In this document: piece by piece, positions 42,588 to 51,184 of the stretch | Layout of the letters: each line of letters begins with the position of its first letter | Position numbering within the stretch: the stretch's first letter is position 1 | DNA from: Streptomyces eurythermus | Lineage (GTDB): Bacteria > Actinomycetota > Actinomycetes > Streptomycetales > Streptomycetaceae | Direction: 5' to 3' | Assembly: GCF_014649115.1 (NCBI RefSeq) | Contig: NZ_BMSK01000025.1 | Coordinates: 1-64,000, forward strand | Length of the DNA: 64,000 nucleotides | The notes under the pieces: generated by a model | The model's input: the letters and a program-made list of their open reading frames with translations, nothing else | Told to the model about the DNA's origin: nothing | Databases searched by the model: none | Program-made: the position numbers and the translations under genes

Positions 42588-44167
42588 CGTGGGGCGCTCC
42601 TCAGCAGGCTGTTCTCGTCGGTCCGGCGGGGTGGCGGGGGGCTGTGCGTGGTGTGCAGAAGGGACGCCCATGCGGTGGTGCCGGTGAAGCCCGCGCCACC
42701 GGCCGGGACGACGTCCATGACGACGCGGTCGGGGCGCAGCAGGACGGCGTCCGCCCGGCCGGCACGCAGCCAGGCGGCGAGGGTTCCGTCGTCGCCGAGG
42801 CCGGTCACGGGGACCGCCCGGACACCGAGCCCATGGGCCAGGGCACTGAGTGAGGGCCAGGGGTCGGCGGCGGTGAGCACGCTGAAGGAGTCGCCCAGCA
42901 CCTCGTCGAGGCGTGTGCGCCGTCCCTCCGCGGTGACCCACGGCTGCGGGCAGTGGGTGCCCACCAGTGCCCCGCGCGGGCGGCGCCGGACGAGGGGCCC
43001 GGCGGTCAGGGGCGGGCTGAGGTCGCGGCCGGCCAGCGCGGCCAGGCCGGGGATGCGGCAGGCAGCGGCCAGGAGCCCTCGGCGCAGGGCGGCGGCGCCG
43101 TCCTGCCCGCCGGTCATGGCCCAGCCCATGGCGACCGCGAGCCGGATGACATACCGGGCGTGCGGCTTGCGCTCGTTCTCGTACGTGTCCAGCAGCCGCT
43201 CGTCACCGCCCTGCCGAAGGACACGGGCGAGCTTCCAGGTGAGGTTGTACGCGTCGCGCAGGCCCGCGCACAGGCCCTGTCCGATGAACGGAGGGGTGAG
43301 GTGGGCGGCGTCACCGAGCAGGAACACGCGCCCGCTGCGCCACCGGTCGGCCAGGCGCGCCCGGAAGGTGTACCGCGTCTTGCGGAGGATCTCGAAATCC
43401 CCGCCGTACGAGGGCGGCAGCCAGGGTGCGACCAGGTCGCGCACCGACTCGTCACCGTCCCGCAGGCGGAACTCCCAGCGGTAGCGGTCCTCGCCGACGC
43501 GCATGAAGGTCGCCGGGCGGTGCGGGTCGCAGACCTGGTCGACGCCCTCCCAGCAGCGGACGCCGGCATGCGTGCGGACGTCGATGACGGTCCAGCGTTC
43601 CTCGAAGCGCAGGTTCTCCCAGACGGCGCCGACGGCGTCGCGGGTGACGCTGTTGGCACCGTCACAGCCGAGGACCGCCTCGGCCCACAGCTCGTGTTCG
43701 CCGTCGTCGTCGCGGTAGGTCACTCGCACGGGGCCGGCGGTGTCCGGGCCGACGCCGGTGACCTCCGTACCGCTCAGCAGTTCGCACTCCGGGCGCCGGG
43801 CGAGGGCGGCGCGCAGCAGCCGTTCCAGTTCGGGCTGGTCGAACATGCTGGTCTGCGGGTAGCCGTGGTGGCCGTGCCCGGTGCGGCGGAATTCGGCCAT
43901 CACCCGATGCCGGGCGTCCAGCAGCCGCAGCCCGTTCGACGGGCGGGCCATGGCGTCGAACTCCTGCGCCACGCCCGCGGCCTGGAGGATCCTGCGGACC
44001 TCGTCGTCGGTGGCGACGGCGCGCGGGAGCGGGTAGACGTCCTGGTGGCGTTCCAGGACGACGGTGCCGACTCCGCGCCGGGCCAGGAGAAGGGCGGCGG
44101 TCACGCCCACCGGCCCGGCGCCGATGATCACCACGGGTACGTCGGCCCCGTTGCGTCGGACGGTCAT
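42584..44167 (-). CDS. FAD-dependent aromatic hydroxylase (MhpA-like)
   Basis: This 527-residue class A flavoprotein monooxygenase has the dinucleotide fold VVIIGAGPVGVTAALLLARRG at residues 12-32, the second FAD/NADPH motif GCDGANSVTRDAVG, and the third motif VFLLGDAAHLTPPFIGQGLCAGLRDAYNL. The C-terminal thioredoxin-like domain typical of MhpA/phenol hydroxylases is present (DSFSVLTAADPW onward). It would ortho- or para-hydroxylate a phenolic acid with NAD(P)H to prepare it for ring cleavage. It lies 7 bases after the hydrolase gene and overlaps the synthetase gene. The substrate cannot be told from sequence; 3-(3-hydroxyphenyl)propionate-like, resorcinol-like and hydroxybenzoate-like phenols are all possible. 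Confidence 0.88.
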   Translation of the reverse strand: MTVRRNGADVPVVIIGAGPVGVTAALLLARRGVGTVVLERHQDVYPLPRAVATDDEVRRILQAAGVAQEFDAMARPSNGLRLLDARHRVMAEFRRTGHGHHGYPQTSMFDQPELERLLRAALARRPECELLSGTEVTGVGPDTAGPVRVTYRDDDGEHELWAEAVLGCDGANSVTRDAVGAVWENLRFEERWTVIDVRTHAGVRCWEGVDQVCDPHRPATFMRVGEDRYRWEFRLRDGDESVRDLVAPWLPPSYGGDFEILRKTRYTFRARLADRWRSGRVFLLGDAAHLTPPFIGQGLCAGLRDAYNLTWKLARVLRQGGDERLLDTYENERKPHARYVIRLAVAMGWAMTGGQDGAAALRRGLLAAACRIPGLAALAGRDLSPPLTAGPLVRRRPRGALVGTHCPQPWVTAEGRRTRLDEVLGDSFSVLTAADPWPSLSALAHGLGVRAVPVTGLGDDGTLAAWLRAGRADAVLLRPDRVVMDVVPAGGAGFTGTTAWASLLHTTHSPPPPRRTDENSLLRSAPR

Positions 44168-44174
44168 GTGCGGC

Positions 44175-45164
44175 TCACTTCGGGGTCCGGGGCGTGTCCG
44201 TGACGGAGGTTCGCTGCTCGCCGAGGTCGATACGGCCGTCCGGGGTCGCGATCGTCGCCGTGATCACGTCGCCCGCGCGCAGATAGCGCGGGTTCTTCGC
44301 CTGGGACTTGAAGAAGGCCTTCCACTTCACGGCGGGCGGCAGCAGTGCGCCGATCTTCTCCACCGGCTTCGGCGGGGCCTTCAGCGCCGTGCCACCGGGC
44401 GTGCCGGTCAGCAGCAGGTCGCCGGGGTCGAGGGTCTGGAAGCGGGCCAGCAGGGTCAGCGCCCGCGCCGGGCGGACGATCATGTCGGCGAGGGTGCGGT
44501 CCTGACGCGGCTCGCCGTTGACGGACAACCGCAGCCGCAGGTCCGGGAGGTGGTCGAAGTCGTCCGGTTCGAGCAGGGTGAGGTACGGGCCGGTCGGCGT
44601 GAAGGTGGGGTAGGACTTGCTCTCGTAGAACTGCGTCTTGGTCAGCTGGACGTCACGCGCGCTGACGTCGTTGGTGATCACCAGGCCGGCGACGTACGAC
44701 GGCAGGTCCCGCTCCTCGACGACCGTCCCGACGGGCAGTGAGGCGCCCATGACGAGCCCGAGTTCGATCTCGTAGTCGAGGAACCTCACGTGCGCGGGGC
44801 GGACGACGTCCTCGCCGGGGCCGCTGACCGAGCCGGACGCCTTGCGGAAGAAGGCGGGCGGGATGTCGCCCGTGAAGCCCGAATCGCGGGCATGACTGCG
44901 GTAGTTGACCATCTGCGCGACCACACGGCAGGGAGTGGTGACCGGCGAGAGGGCAGTGAGGTCGGCGAGAGGTACGCCCACGTCACCGGAGAGGGCCGCC
45001 TCTCGTACGGCGTCACGGTCGGCGATCAGCTCGGCGGTGGTGACGGCCTCGGTGTCGACAGGGACGGCCCGGTCGAGGGGGGTCCTCCCTGCTCGGGCGG
45101 AGCCGGGAGCCGGGGGGAGGGCGACCCACCAGCCGTCGGCGGTGCGCAGGACGTTGGTGCTCAT
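44175..45164 (-). CDS. Fumarylacetoacetate hydrolase family protein
   Basis: This 329-residue enzyme starts at ATG 45164; the longer open frame upstream belongs to the dioxygenase region in another frame. FAH-fold metal ligands are visible in RFLDYEIELGLVMG (two Glu) and VITNDVSARDVQ (Asp), with KSYPTFTPTGPYL and LLTGTPGGTA as further family marks. It hydrolyses a C-C bond of a 1,3-diketo or 2-oxo-enoate acid made by ring cleavage. The co-encoded acetoacetyl-CoA synthetase suggests that one product is acetoacetate, as in fumarylacetoacetate hydrolysis. It is 28 bases downstream of the dioxygenase gene in the same operon. Confidence 0.9.
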   Translation of the reverse strand: MSTNVLRTADGWWVALPPAPGSARAGRTPLDRAVPVDTEAVTTAELIADRDAVREAALSGDVGVPLADLTALSPVTTPCRVVAQMVNYRSHARDSGFTGDIPPAFFRKASGSVSGPGEDVVRPAHVRFLDYEIELGLVMGASLPVGTVVEERDLPSYVAGLVITNDVSARDVQLTKTQFYESKSYPTFTPTGPYLTLLEPDDFDHLPDLRLRLSVNGEPRQDRTLADMIVRPARALTLLARFQTLDPGDLLLTGTPGGTALKAPPKPVEKIGALLPPAVKWKAFFKSQAKNPRYLRAGDVITATIATPDGRIDLGEQRTSVTDTPRTPK

Positions 45165-45192
45165 GTCAGTGCCTTCGTGAGGGGGCGGGGGT

Positions 45193-46338
45193 TCAGGACT
45201 TGGCGGCCTTGAGCAGACCGAGCAGGCGCGCTGGATCCATCTCGTTGTCGCCACGCAGGGCACCGATGACGTCACGGATGCGCTGCGGGGAGGGACTCGC
45301 GCCGAGGAAGTCACGCGTGGCGGGCGGTCCCCACTGGGCCAGCCCACTCGTGGACATCGGCGCCCACCCGGGCTCGACGTCACAGGTGAACAGGTCGCCG
45401 TCGGCGAAGTGCTCCAGCATGAAGCGGTCGGGGTCGCGCCAGTAGTCGAACAGCTGGCTGCCCTGGATGTGCCGGCCGATACCCCAACTCCGCTGGTAGC
45501 CCCGCTCCTTGAGGTACTCTCCCCCGGCGGCGATCGAGTCGAGGTCGGTGACCTGATAGGCGGAGTGGACGTAGCCGGTCCCGGGGCCCAGGTGCATCGC
45601 GAGGGTGTGGTGGTCGGCCGGCACACTGCCGAGGTCGCAGCGGATGAACGCCATGGTCGGGCCTCGGTCGCGCTGCCCGTCCAGGAACAGGAAGTCGGAG
45701 ACGATCATCCCGAGCGTGTCCAGGTACCAGTCCAGGGCCCGGCCGAACACCCTCGTCTCCAGCACCACATGCCCGAGCCTCTGGATCCGGGACGGCTCTC
45801 GCGGCGGGCGTTGCGTGCGGTTCGTGCGCCGGTGAGCGGTGCCGGAATTGAGCAGCGAAGGCCGCTGCTCGGGCAGCGCCGGCAGTGGCTCGCCGGTGTG
45901 CGCCACGCGCACCGGGAACCCCGAGGGGTCGAGCAGATCGACCGCCTTGCCGCCGCCCGGGACGTCGGCCTCCCGCACGTCCGAGCCGGTGGCGCGCGCC
46001 AGGCGGTCCAGGTCGGCCCGGTCCGCCGCGCGGAACACCGGACCGATGAAGCGTGAGGTACGCCCGCGCCGGATGACCACGCACGGCGGACCGGCGAAGG
46101 TGCCGCGCAGCCACAGCTCCCGCTCCGTGCGGGCGGCCACACCGAAGCCGAAGTCCCGGGCGAAGACCTCCGCCCGGTCGAGGTCCGGCTTCTCGAACTC
46201 CAGCCAGGCCAGGTCCGCCACCTTGATCACGGGGTTGCGTGAACGGCCGGGGTGCTCGCCGCGCAGACCTCCCTGCTCACTGTGCAGGTCCTGGTGGGCC
46301 GTCTTGGCGTCGGCCCCGTGGACGCGGGTTTCAGACAT
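45193..46338 (-). CDS. Extradiol ring-cleavage dioxygenase (type I, VOC family)
   Basis: This 381-residue protein has two vicinal-oxygen-chelate modules, an N-terminal (about 38-150) and a catalytic C-terminal one (about 188-320). Fe(II) ligands of type I extradiol dioxygenases are seen as His in RLGHVVLETR, His in GYVHSAYQV and Glu in DRFMLEHFADGD, with the conserved HTLAMHLGP and Tyr in LFDYWRDPD. The first 35 residues are polar and probably disordered. It cleaves a catechol-type ring beside the diol. It is the first gene of the operon and is divergent from a TetR regulator, so it is probably induced by the aromatic substrate or an intermediate. Confidence 0.88.
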   Translation of the reverse strand: MSETRVHGADAKTAHQDLHSEQGGLRGEHPGRSRNPVIKVADLAWLEFEKPDLDRAEVFARDFGFGVAARTERELWLRGTFAGPPCVVIRRGRTSRFIGPVFRAADRADLDRLARATGSDVREADVPGGGKAVDLLDPSGFPVRVAHTGEPLPALPEQRPSLLNSGTAHRRTNRTQRPPREPSRIQRLGHVVLETRVFGRALDWYLDTLGMIVSDFLFLDGQRDRGPTMAFIRCDLGSVPADHHTLAMHLGPGTGYVHSAYQVTDLDSIAAGGEYLKERGYQRSWGIGRHIQGSQLFDYWRDPDRFMLEHFADGDLFTCDVEPGWAPMSTSGLAQWGPPATRDFLGASPSPQRIRDVIGALRGDNEMDPARLLGLLKAAKS

Positions 46339-46419
46339 GGTGCCCTCCGAGCAGCATCACCATCTGAGGAAATCATCAAGTTTGAGAGTCTCATCGTCAA
46401 GGGGGTCGCGAGAATAAAT

Positions 46420-46431
46420 GATGAGTTCATC
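46420..46431. promoter_or_regulatory. Inverted repeat GATGA-GT-TCATC, candidate TetR operator
   Basis: Five-base arms around a two-base centre lie 82 bases before the dioxygenase start and 42 bases before the TetR start, in the only AT-rich segment of this region. Placement suits autorepression and repression of the operon. Confidence 0.4.
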
Positions 46432-46460
46432 AGAACTGCTACCGTCATCGCTCCCGCGGT

Positions 46461-46466
46461 TAGACT
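46461..46466 (+). promoter_or_regulatory. -10 element TAGACT of an apparently leaderless TetR transcript
   Basis: TAGACT ends seven bases before the ATG at 46473, so transcription should begin at or next to the start codon. No ribosome site is visible, which fits a leaderless message. The -35 region is poor. Confidence 0.4.
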
Positions 46467-46472
46467 CTCCGC

Positions 46473-47108
46473 ATGCCTACGTCAGCCCCGCCCAGCAACC
46501 GCTTCGAGCGGCGCCGCGCCGAGACCCGACGCGCACTGGTGCTCGCCGCCCGGCAGATCCTCGCCGAGACCGGGGACACCAGCGTCAGCATCCAGGCGAT
46601 CGCGGAGCGCGCCGACGTCGGCTTCGGCTCCTTCTACAACCACTTCGGGTCGAAGGCCGAGTTGTTCGACGCGGCCGTGGTGGACGCACTGGAGGAGTTC
46701 GGCCGGAGCGCCGACGAACGCCTGACGGGAATCGACGACCCGGCGGAACTCGTCGCGGCGGGTTTCCGGCTCAGCGCCCGCATGGCCGGCTCCCACCCGG
46801 AGCTGATGCAGGTCCTGCGCCGTCGCGGCCTGGGGCACATCCACGCGGACAACGGCCTGTCCCGGCGGGCGGTGCGAGACCTGGAGGTCGGCATGACCTC
46901 CGGCCGCTTCACCACCATGGACCCCGCGGTCGCCCTGTCCGCACTGGGCGGCACCCTGCTGTCCCTCGTCGAGCTGAGATTCGCCCGCCCCGACCTGGAC
47001 GGCGACCAGGCCGCGGTGGACCTGGCCGAGATGGTCCTGCGCATGCTGGGCGTCCCGCCGGACGAAGCCCGCGAGGTCGCCCGGCGCCCCCTTCCCGCCC
47101 CTGCCTGA
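46473..47108 (+). CDS. TetR-family transcriptional regulator
   Basis: This 211-residue repressor has an N-terminal HTH at about residues 20-65 (ILAETGDTSVSIQAIAERAD then GFGSFYNHFGSKAELFDAAV), the classic TetR form. The C-terminal ligand domain runs from about 70 to 200. It is divergent from the aromatic-degradation operon across 134 bases that hold an inverted repeat, so it most likely controls that operon and itself, with a phenolic compound or ring-cleavage product as the inducer. There is no link in sequence to the PKS genes further left. Confidence 0.9.
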   Translation: MPTSAPPSNRFERRRAETRRALVLAARQILAETGDTSVSIQAIAERADVGFGSFYNHFGSKAELFDAAVVDALEEFGRSADERLTGIDDPAELVAAGFRLSARMAGSHPELMQVLRRRGLGHIHADNGLSRRAVRDLEVGMTSGRFTTMDPAVALSALGGTLLSLVELRFARPDLDGDQAAVDLAEMVLRMLGVPPDEAREVARRPLPAPA

Positions 47109-47843
47109 CCGCCCCTGCCGCTGTTCGCACGGTTCTCGCAGTTCTCCAGGCGGCGAGAGCCTGGTGGACGGTGCGTGCGTCGGAGATACCGGTGTCCGCG
47201 ACGGCGAAGCGGCCGAGCGGCGGATCGCGTACGCAGGGTCCTCGCCGCCGTCATGGGGACGAACCAGTACCGTGCCGCGGCCGGGTCGAAGCCGCGCATC
47301 GGCGTGACGAACGGCGCGCCCGCCTGCTGTACCGGGCCGCGGCACAGGCGTACCTCGACAGCGTCCCCGACAACACCTTCTACCGCACGTGGTGGAACTC
47401 CCGTCCGGAACTGCACCCGGTCCGCGACCGAGCGCACTCGCAATGCGCGTCATTCCGTCCAACAGACGAGACGCTCGCCCGATATGGGCCGTCTCCCATC
47501 CGTCCGACGCCGTCGACCGTGCACGACGAGTTCGACGACCCGCCTCCGCCCACCGGCCGGCTTCGGCCCGGATGTCTCGCACGGCGGCAAGAGGGCGTAC
47601 CTGCTGCCCTCGGCGGCCTCCGAGAACAGGGACATGAACGTCCCCGCCCGGTACGAAGGCCGGACGGCGAGCGCTGGGGCGGCGGGGTTCCCGTGCCTCA
47701 CGAACGAGCCCCGGCAGAGCACCGTCTCCCGCGATGGTGCCGCCGCTCCGGAGACAGCGGTTTCACGGTCCTGCCCCGGCAAGCCCAGGGTCCCCTCCCG
47801 CGGCAGGGGGCCCAAGAGACTCCGCGAGAAGATCCGGGACCCG
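47109..47843. other. Gene-poor stretch with possible coding remnants
   Basis: No frame here has convincing start, codon bias and length. Short protein-like runs appear in different plus-strand frames (for example AQAYLDSVPDNTFYRTWWNS near 47340-47400, and VPARYEGRTAS near 47640), which suggests a decayed gene, but I cannot name a family. No promoter or hairpin stands out. Confidence 0.4.
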
Positions 47844-48758
47844 CTACGGCCGCGCCGCCACCGGCCGGACGGCGATCGCGGCCCCGGTGACGCGCACCCG
47901 CGGATCGCCGGCCCGCAGGCCGACCTCCAGCAGTGACGGGCGGCCCATGTCGTGGCCCTGGTGCAAGGTGAGCCGCGTGTCGGCCGGTACGAGTCCCAGG
48001 TCGCGGGCGTAGGCGCCGAACGCCGCGGCCGCGGCGCCCGTCGCGGCGTCCTCCACCACACCGCCGACCGGGAAGGGATCGCGGACATGGAAGACGCTCG
48101 CCGTCTCGCGCCACACCAACTGCACGGTCGTCAGGTCGAGCCGCCGCATCAGCCGCGACAGTCGGTCGAAGTCGTAGTCCAGGTCGGCCAGCCGCTCACG
48201 GGTCGAGGCCGCGAGGACGAGGTGGCGCACGCCGGCGAAGGCGATCCTCGGAGGCAGGGCGTCGTCGAGTTCGCCGGGCTGCCAGCCGAGCGCCGCCAGG
48301 GCCTCGGCCACATCTGCCGGATCGGCGGCGAGCACGTGGGGCTCGACACTGGTGAGGGTGACTGTGAGCACGCCGCCCTCCTCACGGACGGTGACGGGCA
48401 CGTGGCCCGCGGTGGTGTGGAAGCCGTAGTCGCCCTCACCGAGGCGCTCGGCGAGCGCCACCGCGGTGGCGACGGTGGCGTGGCCGCAGAAGCCCACCTC
48501 CGCCCTGGGGCTGAAGAACCGCAGTGTGAACGAGCGTTCGTCGTCCGGGTCGGGCCCGGCGGTGACGAAGGCGGACTCGGAGTAGCCGAGTTCGGCGGCG
48601 ATCGCCACCATTTCGGCTTCGCCCAGAAGGGAGGCGTCCAGGACGACCCCGGCCCTGTTGCCGCCCGCCGGGTCCGTGGCGAAGGCCGTGTAGTGCAGCA
48701 CTTCGGCAGTCGGACGCGGAGCCGGTTCACTCGCGTTGGTCCTCGCAGGGTTCGCCAT
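47844..48758 (-). CDS. PhzF-family isomerase-like protein
   Basis: This 304-residue two-domain protein of the PhzF/diaminopimelate-epimerase fold starts at ATG 48758 with GGAGAGG upstream. Family marks are YTAFATDPAGGNRAGVVLD at the N-terminus, the catalytic Glu in LGYSESAFV, RFFSPRAEVGFCGHATVATA, and near the C-terminus VEDAATGAAAAAFGAY and LHQGHDMGRPS. Most genomic members have unknown substrates, and no phenazine genes are nearby. It is divergent from an ArsR-type regulator across 132 bases that carry two inverted repeats, so it is probably the target of that regulator. Confidence 0.88.
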   Translation of the reverse strand: MANPARTNASEPAPRPTAEVLHYTAFATDPAGGNRAGVVLDASLLGEAEMVAIAAELGYSESAFVTAGPDPDDERSFTLRFFSPRAEVGFCGHATVATAVALAERLGEGDYGFHTTAGHVPVTVREEGGVLTVTLTSVEPHVLAADPADVAEALAALGWQPGELDDALPPRIAFAGVRHLVLAASTRERLADLDYDFDRLSRLMRRLDLTTVQLVWRETASVFHVRDPFPVGGVVEDAATGAAAAAFGAYARDLGLVPADTRLTLHQGHDMGRPSLLEVGLRAGDPRVRVTGAAIAVRPVAARP

Positions 48759-48833
48759 GGCCGGTCGTCCTCTCCGGTGAGGTCTCCTTGCGGACCTGCC
48801 CGGGCGGCAGGCCGTGTTCCCCTCCTGCAGACA

Positions 48834-48849
48834 TGATCGGAGCCGATCA
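48834..48849. promoter_or_regulatory. Perfect 7-2-7 inverted repeat TGATCGG-AG-CCGATCA
   Basis: This symmetrical site lies between the divergent PhzF and ArsR genes, 42 bases before the regulator start. It abuts the second inverted repeat. Size and symmetry suit a winged-helix dimer. Confidence 0.5.
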
Positions 48850-48869
48850 CTTCGTCACACGTCGAAGTG
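48848..48869. promoter_or_regulatory. Inverted repeat CACTTCG-N8-CGAAGTG, with -10 TACGCT at 48879-48884
   Basis: Perfect 7-base arms lie about 10 bases upstream of a -10-like TACGCT, itself seven bases before the regulator ATG (leaderless arrangement). A repressor bound here would cover the -35 region. Confidence 0.5.
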
Positions 48870-48890
48870 TCGACGTCGTACGCTGCGCGC

Positions 48891-49652
48891 ATGATGGACG
48901 AGCCGCTCAAGCAGCAGACCGACATCGCCCGCGCCGCGGCGCTGATCGCCGACCCTTCGCGGGCCCGGATGCTCAAGTGCCTGGGTGATGGCCGCGCCCT
49001 GCCCGCCGGCATGCTCGCCGACGAGGCCGGTGTCGGCGCCGCCACCGCGAGCGCGCACCTGGCCAAGCTCGTCGAGGGCGAACTCGTCACGGTCAGCCGG
49101 CAGGGCCGGCACCGCTACTACCGGCTGGCCGGCCCGGACGTCTCCGCCGCCCTTGAAGCCCTGGCCCTGATCGCCCCGCCACTGCCCGTCACCTCGCTCA
49201 GGCAGAGCAACCGCGCAAGCGCCCTGCACCGCGCCCGCACCTGCTACGACCACCTGGCCGGACAGCTCGGCACCGGCTTGATGGCCGCGCTGCTCGACCA
49301 AGGCGTGCTGACCGGCCACGACGGCGTGCACCGCCCCGAGGAGGCCATGCGCGACCGTCCCGCGGCCCACGGACACGACATCCGCTACGAGCTCACCGAC
49401 AGCGGCCGGGCGCGGTTGCGCGAACTCGGCGTCGATGCCGACCGGTTGCCACCGCGCCGCCCAGCGGTGCGCTACTGCGTCGACTGGAGCGAGCACCGCC
49501 ACCACCTCGCCGGCGGACTGGGCGCGGCGCTGACGTCCCGGCTGTTCGAGCTGGAGTGGGTGCGCTGGGGAAAGGCGCCGCGCGTGGTGCGGGTGACCGA
49601 CGAGGGGGCCGCGGGCCTGCGGCGCACGCTCGGACTGACTCTCCCGCGATAG
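48891..49652 (+). CDS. ArsR-family winged-helix regulator
   Basis: This protein of about 253 residues starts at one of two adjacent ATGs (48891 or 48894); the upstream GTG frame would run through the promoter. The wHTH occupies residues 10-90 (IADPSRARMLKCLGDGRALPAGMLADEAGV, then ASAHLAKLVEGELVTVSRQG and HRYYRLAG). The C-terminal part has family-typical ARTCYDHLAGQLG and a Cys in AVRYCVDWSEHRHHLAGGLG. That second region recurs in ArsR proteins that sense small molecules rather than metals. The adjacent divergent PhzF gene and the two inverted repeats suggest local control. Confidence 0.88.
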   Translation: MMDEPLKQQTDIARAAALIADPSRARMLKCLGDGRALPAGMLADEAGVGAATASAHLAKLVEGELVTVSRQGRHRYYRLAGPDVSAALEALALIAPPLPVTSLRQSNRASALHRARTCYDHLAGQLGTGLMAALLDQGVLTGHDGVHRPEEAMRDRPAAHGHDIRYELTDSGRARLRELGVDADRLPPRRPAVRYCVDWSEHRHHLAGGLGAALTSRLFELEWVRWGKAPRVVRVTDEGAAGLRRTLGLTLPR

Positions 49653-49859
49653 CGGAACGACCCAGGACCGGGTCCGCCGACTGCCAGGTCGGCCCGAACG
49701 TCGTCACCCAAGAGCCCGGTCACCGCCCGCGCGCGGCCCACGGCGATCGCATTCCGGCAGATCCACGCCGGCCTCCCGAGCAGTGGTGGTGCTCCGACCG
49801 CTCGGGCTCACCGTCGCGTGACGGCAGGCGGGTCACTCGCGGGGGTCACCTCCGAACAA

Positions 49860-50249
49860 TTACTTGGCCAGCCACATAAGTGGTGCTACTCTCGCGCCCT
49901 CGACGCGTGAGGCCGAGGCACTGTCCCAGCCGAGTACCACGGCCACCCGCCGGGCACCCAGCCCGTCGCCCCCGGCCTCGGCCGCCATCACCGCCTGGTA
50001 GTCCACCGACAGGTCTTCGACCCCAGCCGCGTTCTGGCGATGCGGCACCGCACGGCGCGGGCCCACCGGCTTCCTCGGACCAACGACCGTCTCGGCCGGC
50101 TGTTCCTCCTCGGCATCCACCAAGTCCGACCGCAACCGCTCCAGTTCGGCTTCGAGCTCCTCCACCCGCACGGCAGCAGCCTTTCGCCGTGTTTCCAGGA
50201 CCGCCCGCATCGGGGGCATCCGCCACCCCCACGCCGACTCGATCAGCAA
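49860..50249 (-). pseudogene. Truncated coiled-coil/HTH protein remnant
   Basis: The frame encodes 129 residues. A coiled coil (AAVRVEELEAELERLRSDLVDAEEE region, about 25-50) is followed by DYQAVMAAEAGGDGLGARRVAVVLGWDSAS, which resembles the HTH-like middle of a Streptomyces protein family often found beside transposases. The usual ending (a basic helix followed by GWL-type residues) is missing and the frame stops soon after VEGARVA, so I read it as 3'-truncated. It borders an IS110 fragment. Confidence 0.5.
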
Positions 50250-50349
50250 CGAGTCGAGACTCCCGCCACAGTCGCAATCTCATGCCTGACCAGCGGAATC
50301 CGCACACAGCATTCGGAAAGCGAACGACCTCTAAGGCGCAGGACTCCGC

Positions 50350-50699
50350 TATTTGCGGGGAGGGCCTGGCGGCCGAGCTGGTAGCCGGACTCGCCCAGAA
50401 GGTCACGCAGGTGAACGTCCGCCTGAAAGAGCTGGAAAGCGAGATCGGAGAAATTACCTCCCAGCACCCCCAGGCGCCCATTGTCCTTTCCATGCCCGGC
50501 TTCGGCGAGCTCCTCGCGGCTGAGCTTCTCGCAGCGATCGGTGACATTTCCGGGTTCCCGACTGCTGGACGGCTCGCTGTCGCATCAGGAATGGCTCCCG
50601 TCTCCAGAGACTCCGGTTCGAACACGGGGAACCGCCAGCGGCCTACCCGGTACAGCCGACCCCTGCAACGGGCCTTTTCCCTGTCCAGCCAGTCCGCGT
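50350..50699 (+). mobile_element. IS110-family transposase C-terminal fragment
   Basis: The plus-strand frame encodes an IS116/IS110/IS902 C-terminal domain: LAAELVAGLAQKVTQVNVRL, IVLSMPGFGELLAAELLAAI (the helix-hairpin-helix-like motif), SGFPTAGRLAVASGMAPVSR, and RPLQRAFSLSSQ. The N-terminal DEDD catalytic domain and the protein end are absent, so it is dead. The right edge coincides with the break in a subtilisin gene on the other strand. Confidence 0.75.
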
Positions 50700-51139
50700 G
50701 CGTGCGTGTAGGAGTCGTCCAACGGCAGGGCCCGCTGGTCGATCCGGTCCAGGCCCCATGACGGCACGGGCGACTCGGTGCTCGTGAGGGACATCGCCTG
50801 ATTCGCCTGCACGTAGTCGACGGCGGGATCGACGGCGAGTCGGCGTGCGGCTTGTTCGGGCAGGTTGTTCTCGAAGCCGTCCAGCGCGTCGGTGTACGTG
50901 TGACCGATGGTTCCGCCGTAGCGGTGGGCAAGGCAATGGGCCTTGGCCGGCACGGTGTCGGCGATGACGGCCGAGTCGCGCAGTACGACGATGCAGGATC
51001 CGCCGATCACGGTGGCGTCATCGGCGCCGAGGATCACGCCCGCGGCGGGTGCCACCAGGGCCGGGGCGGTCGAAGCGGCGGCGACGATCGCCGCGCGTAC
51101 GGCCAGGAGGCCGGCTCGTCGTGCTCTCGAGCTTGTCAT
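50700..51139 (-). pseudogene. Subtilisin-like (S8) protease, N-terminal remnant cut at the IS110 scar
   Basis: From ATG 51139 the frame encodes a signal peptide (RRAGLLAVRAAIVAAASTAP), an I9 propeptide (SCIVVLRDSAVIAD to RRLAVDPAVDYVQANQ) and the junction PSWGLDRIDQRALPLDDSYT. The last is almost identical to the intact S8 protease at 53 kb. Just where the catalytic domain should begin the sequence changes into antisense of the IS110 fragment. No Asp, His or Ser catalytic residues remain. It is a decapitated paralogue. Confidence 0.8.
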
Positions 51140-51184
51140 CGTCCGACTCCTTCCGGGCGTCCGCCATGGGTGCTTCGCGCACCG

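Noticed and set aside
46482..47582. 366-codon minus-strand open frame opposite the TetR gene
   Set aside because: It overlaps the clear TetR gene in antisense and has no recognisable domain.
50585..50699. Tail of the truncated protease frame as real coding sequence
   Set aside because: These codons are antisense to the IS110 fragment and do not resemble any S8 protease.
50243..50761. Intact IS110 element
   Set aside because: The catalytic N-terminal domain and the ends are missing; only a C-terminal fragment can be supported.
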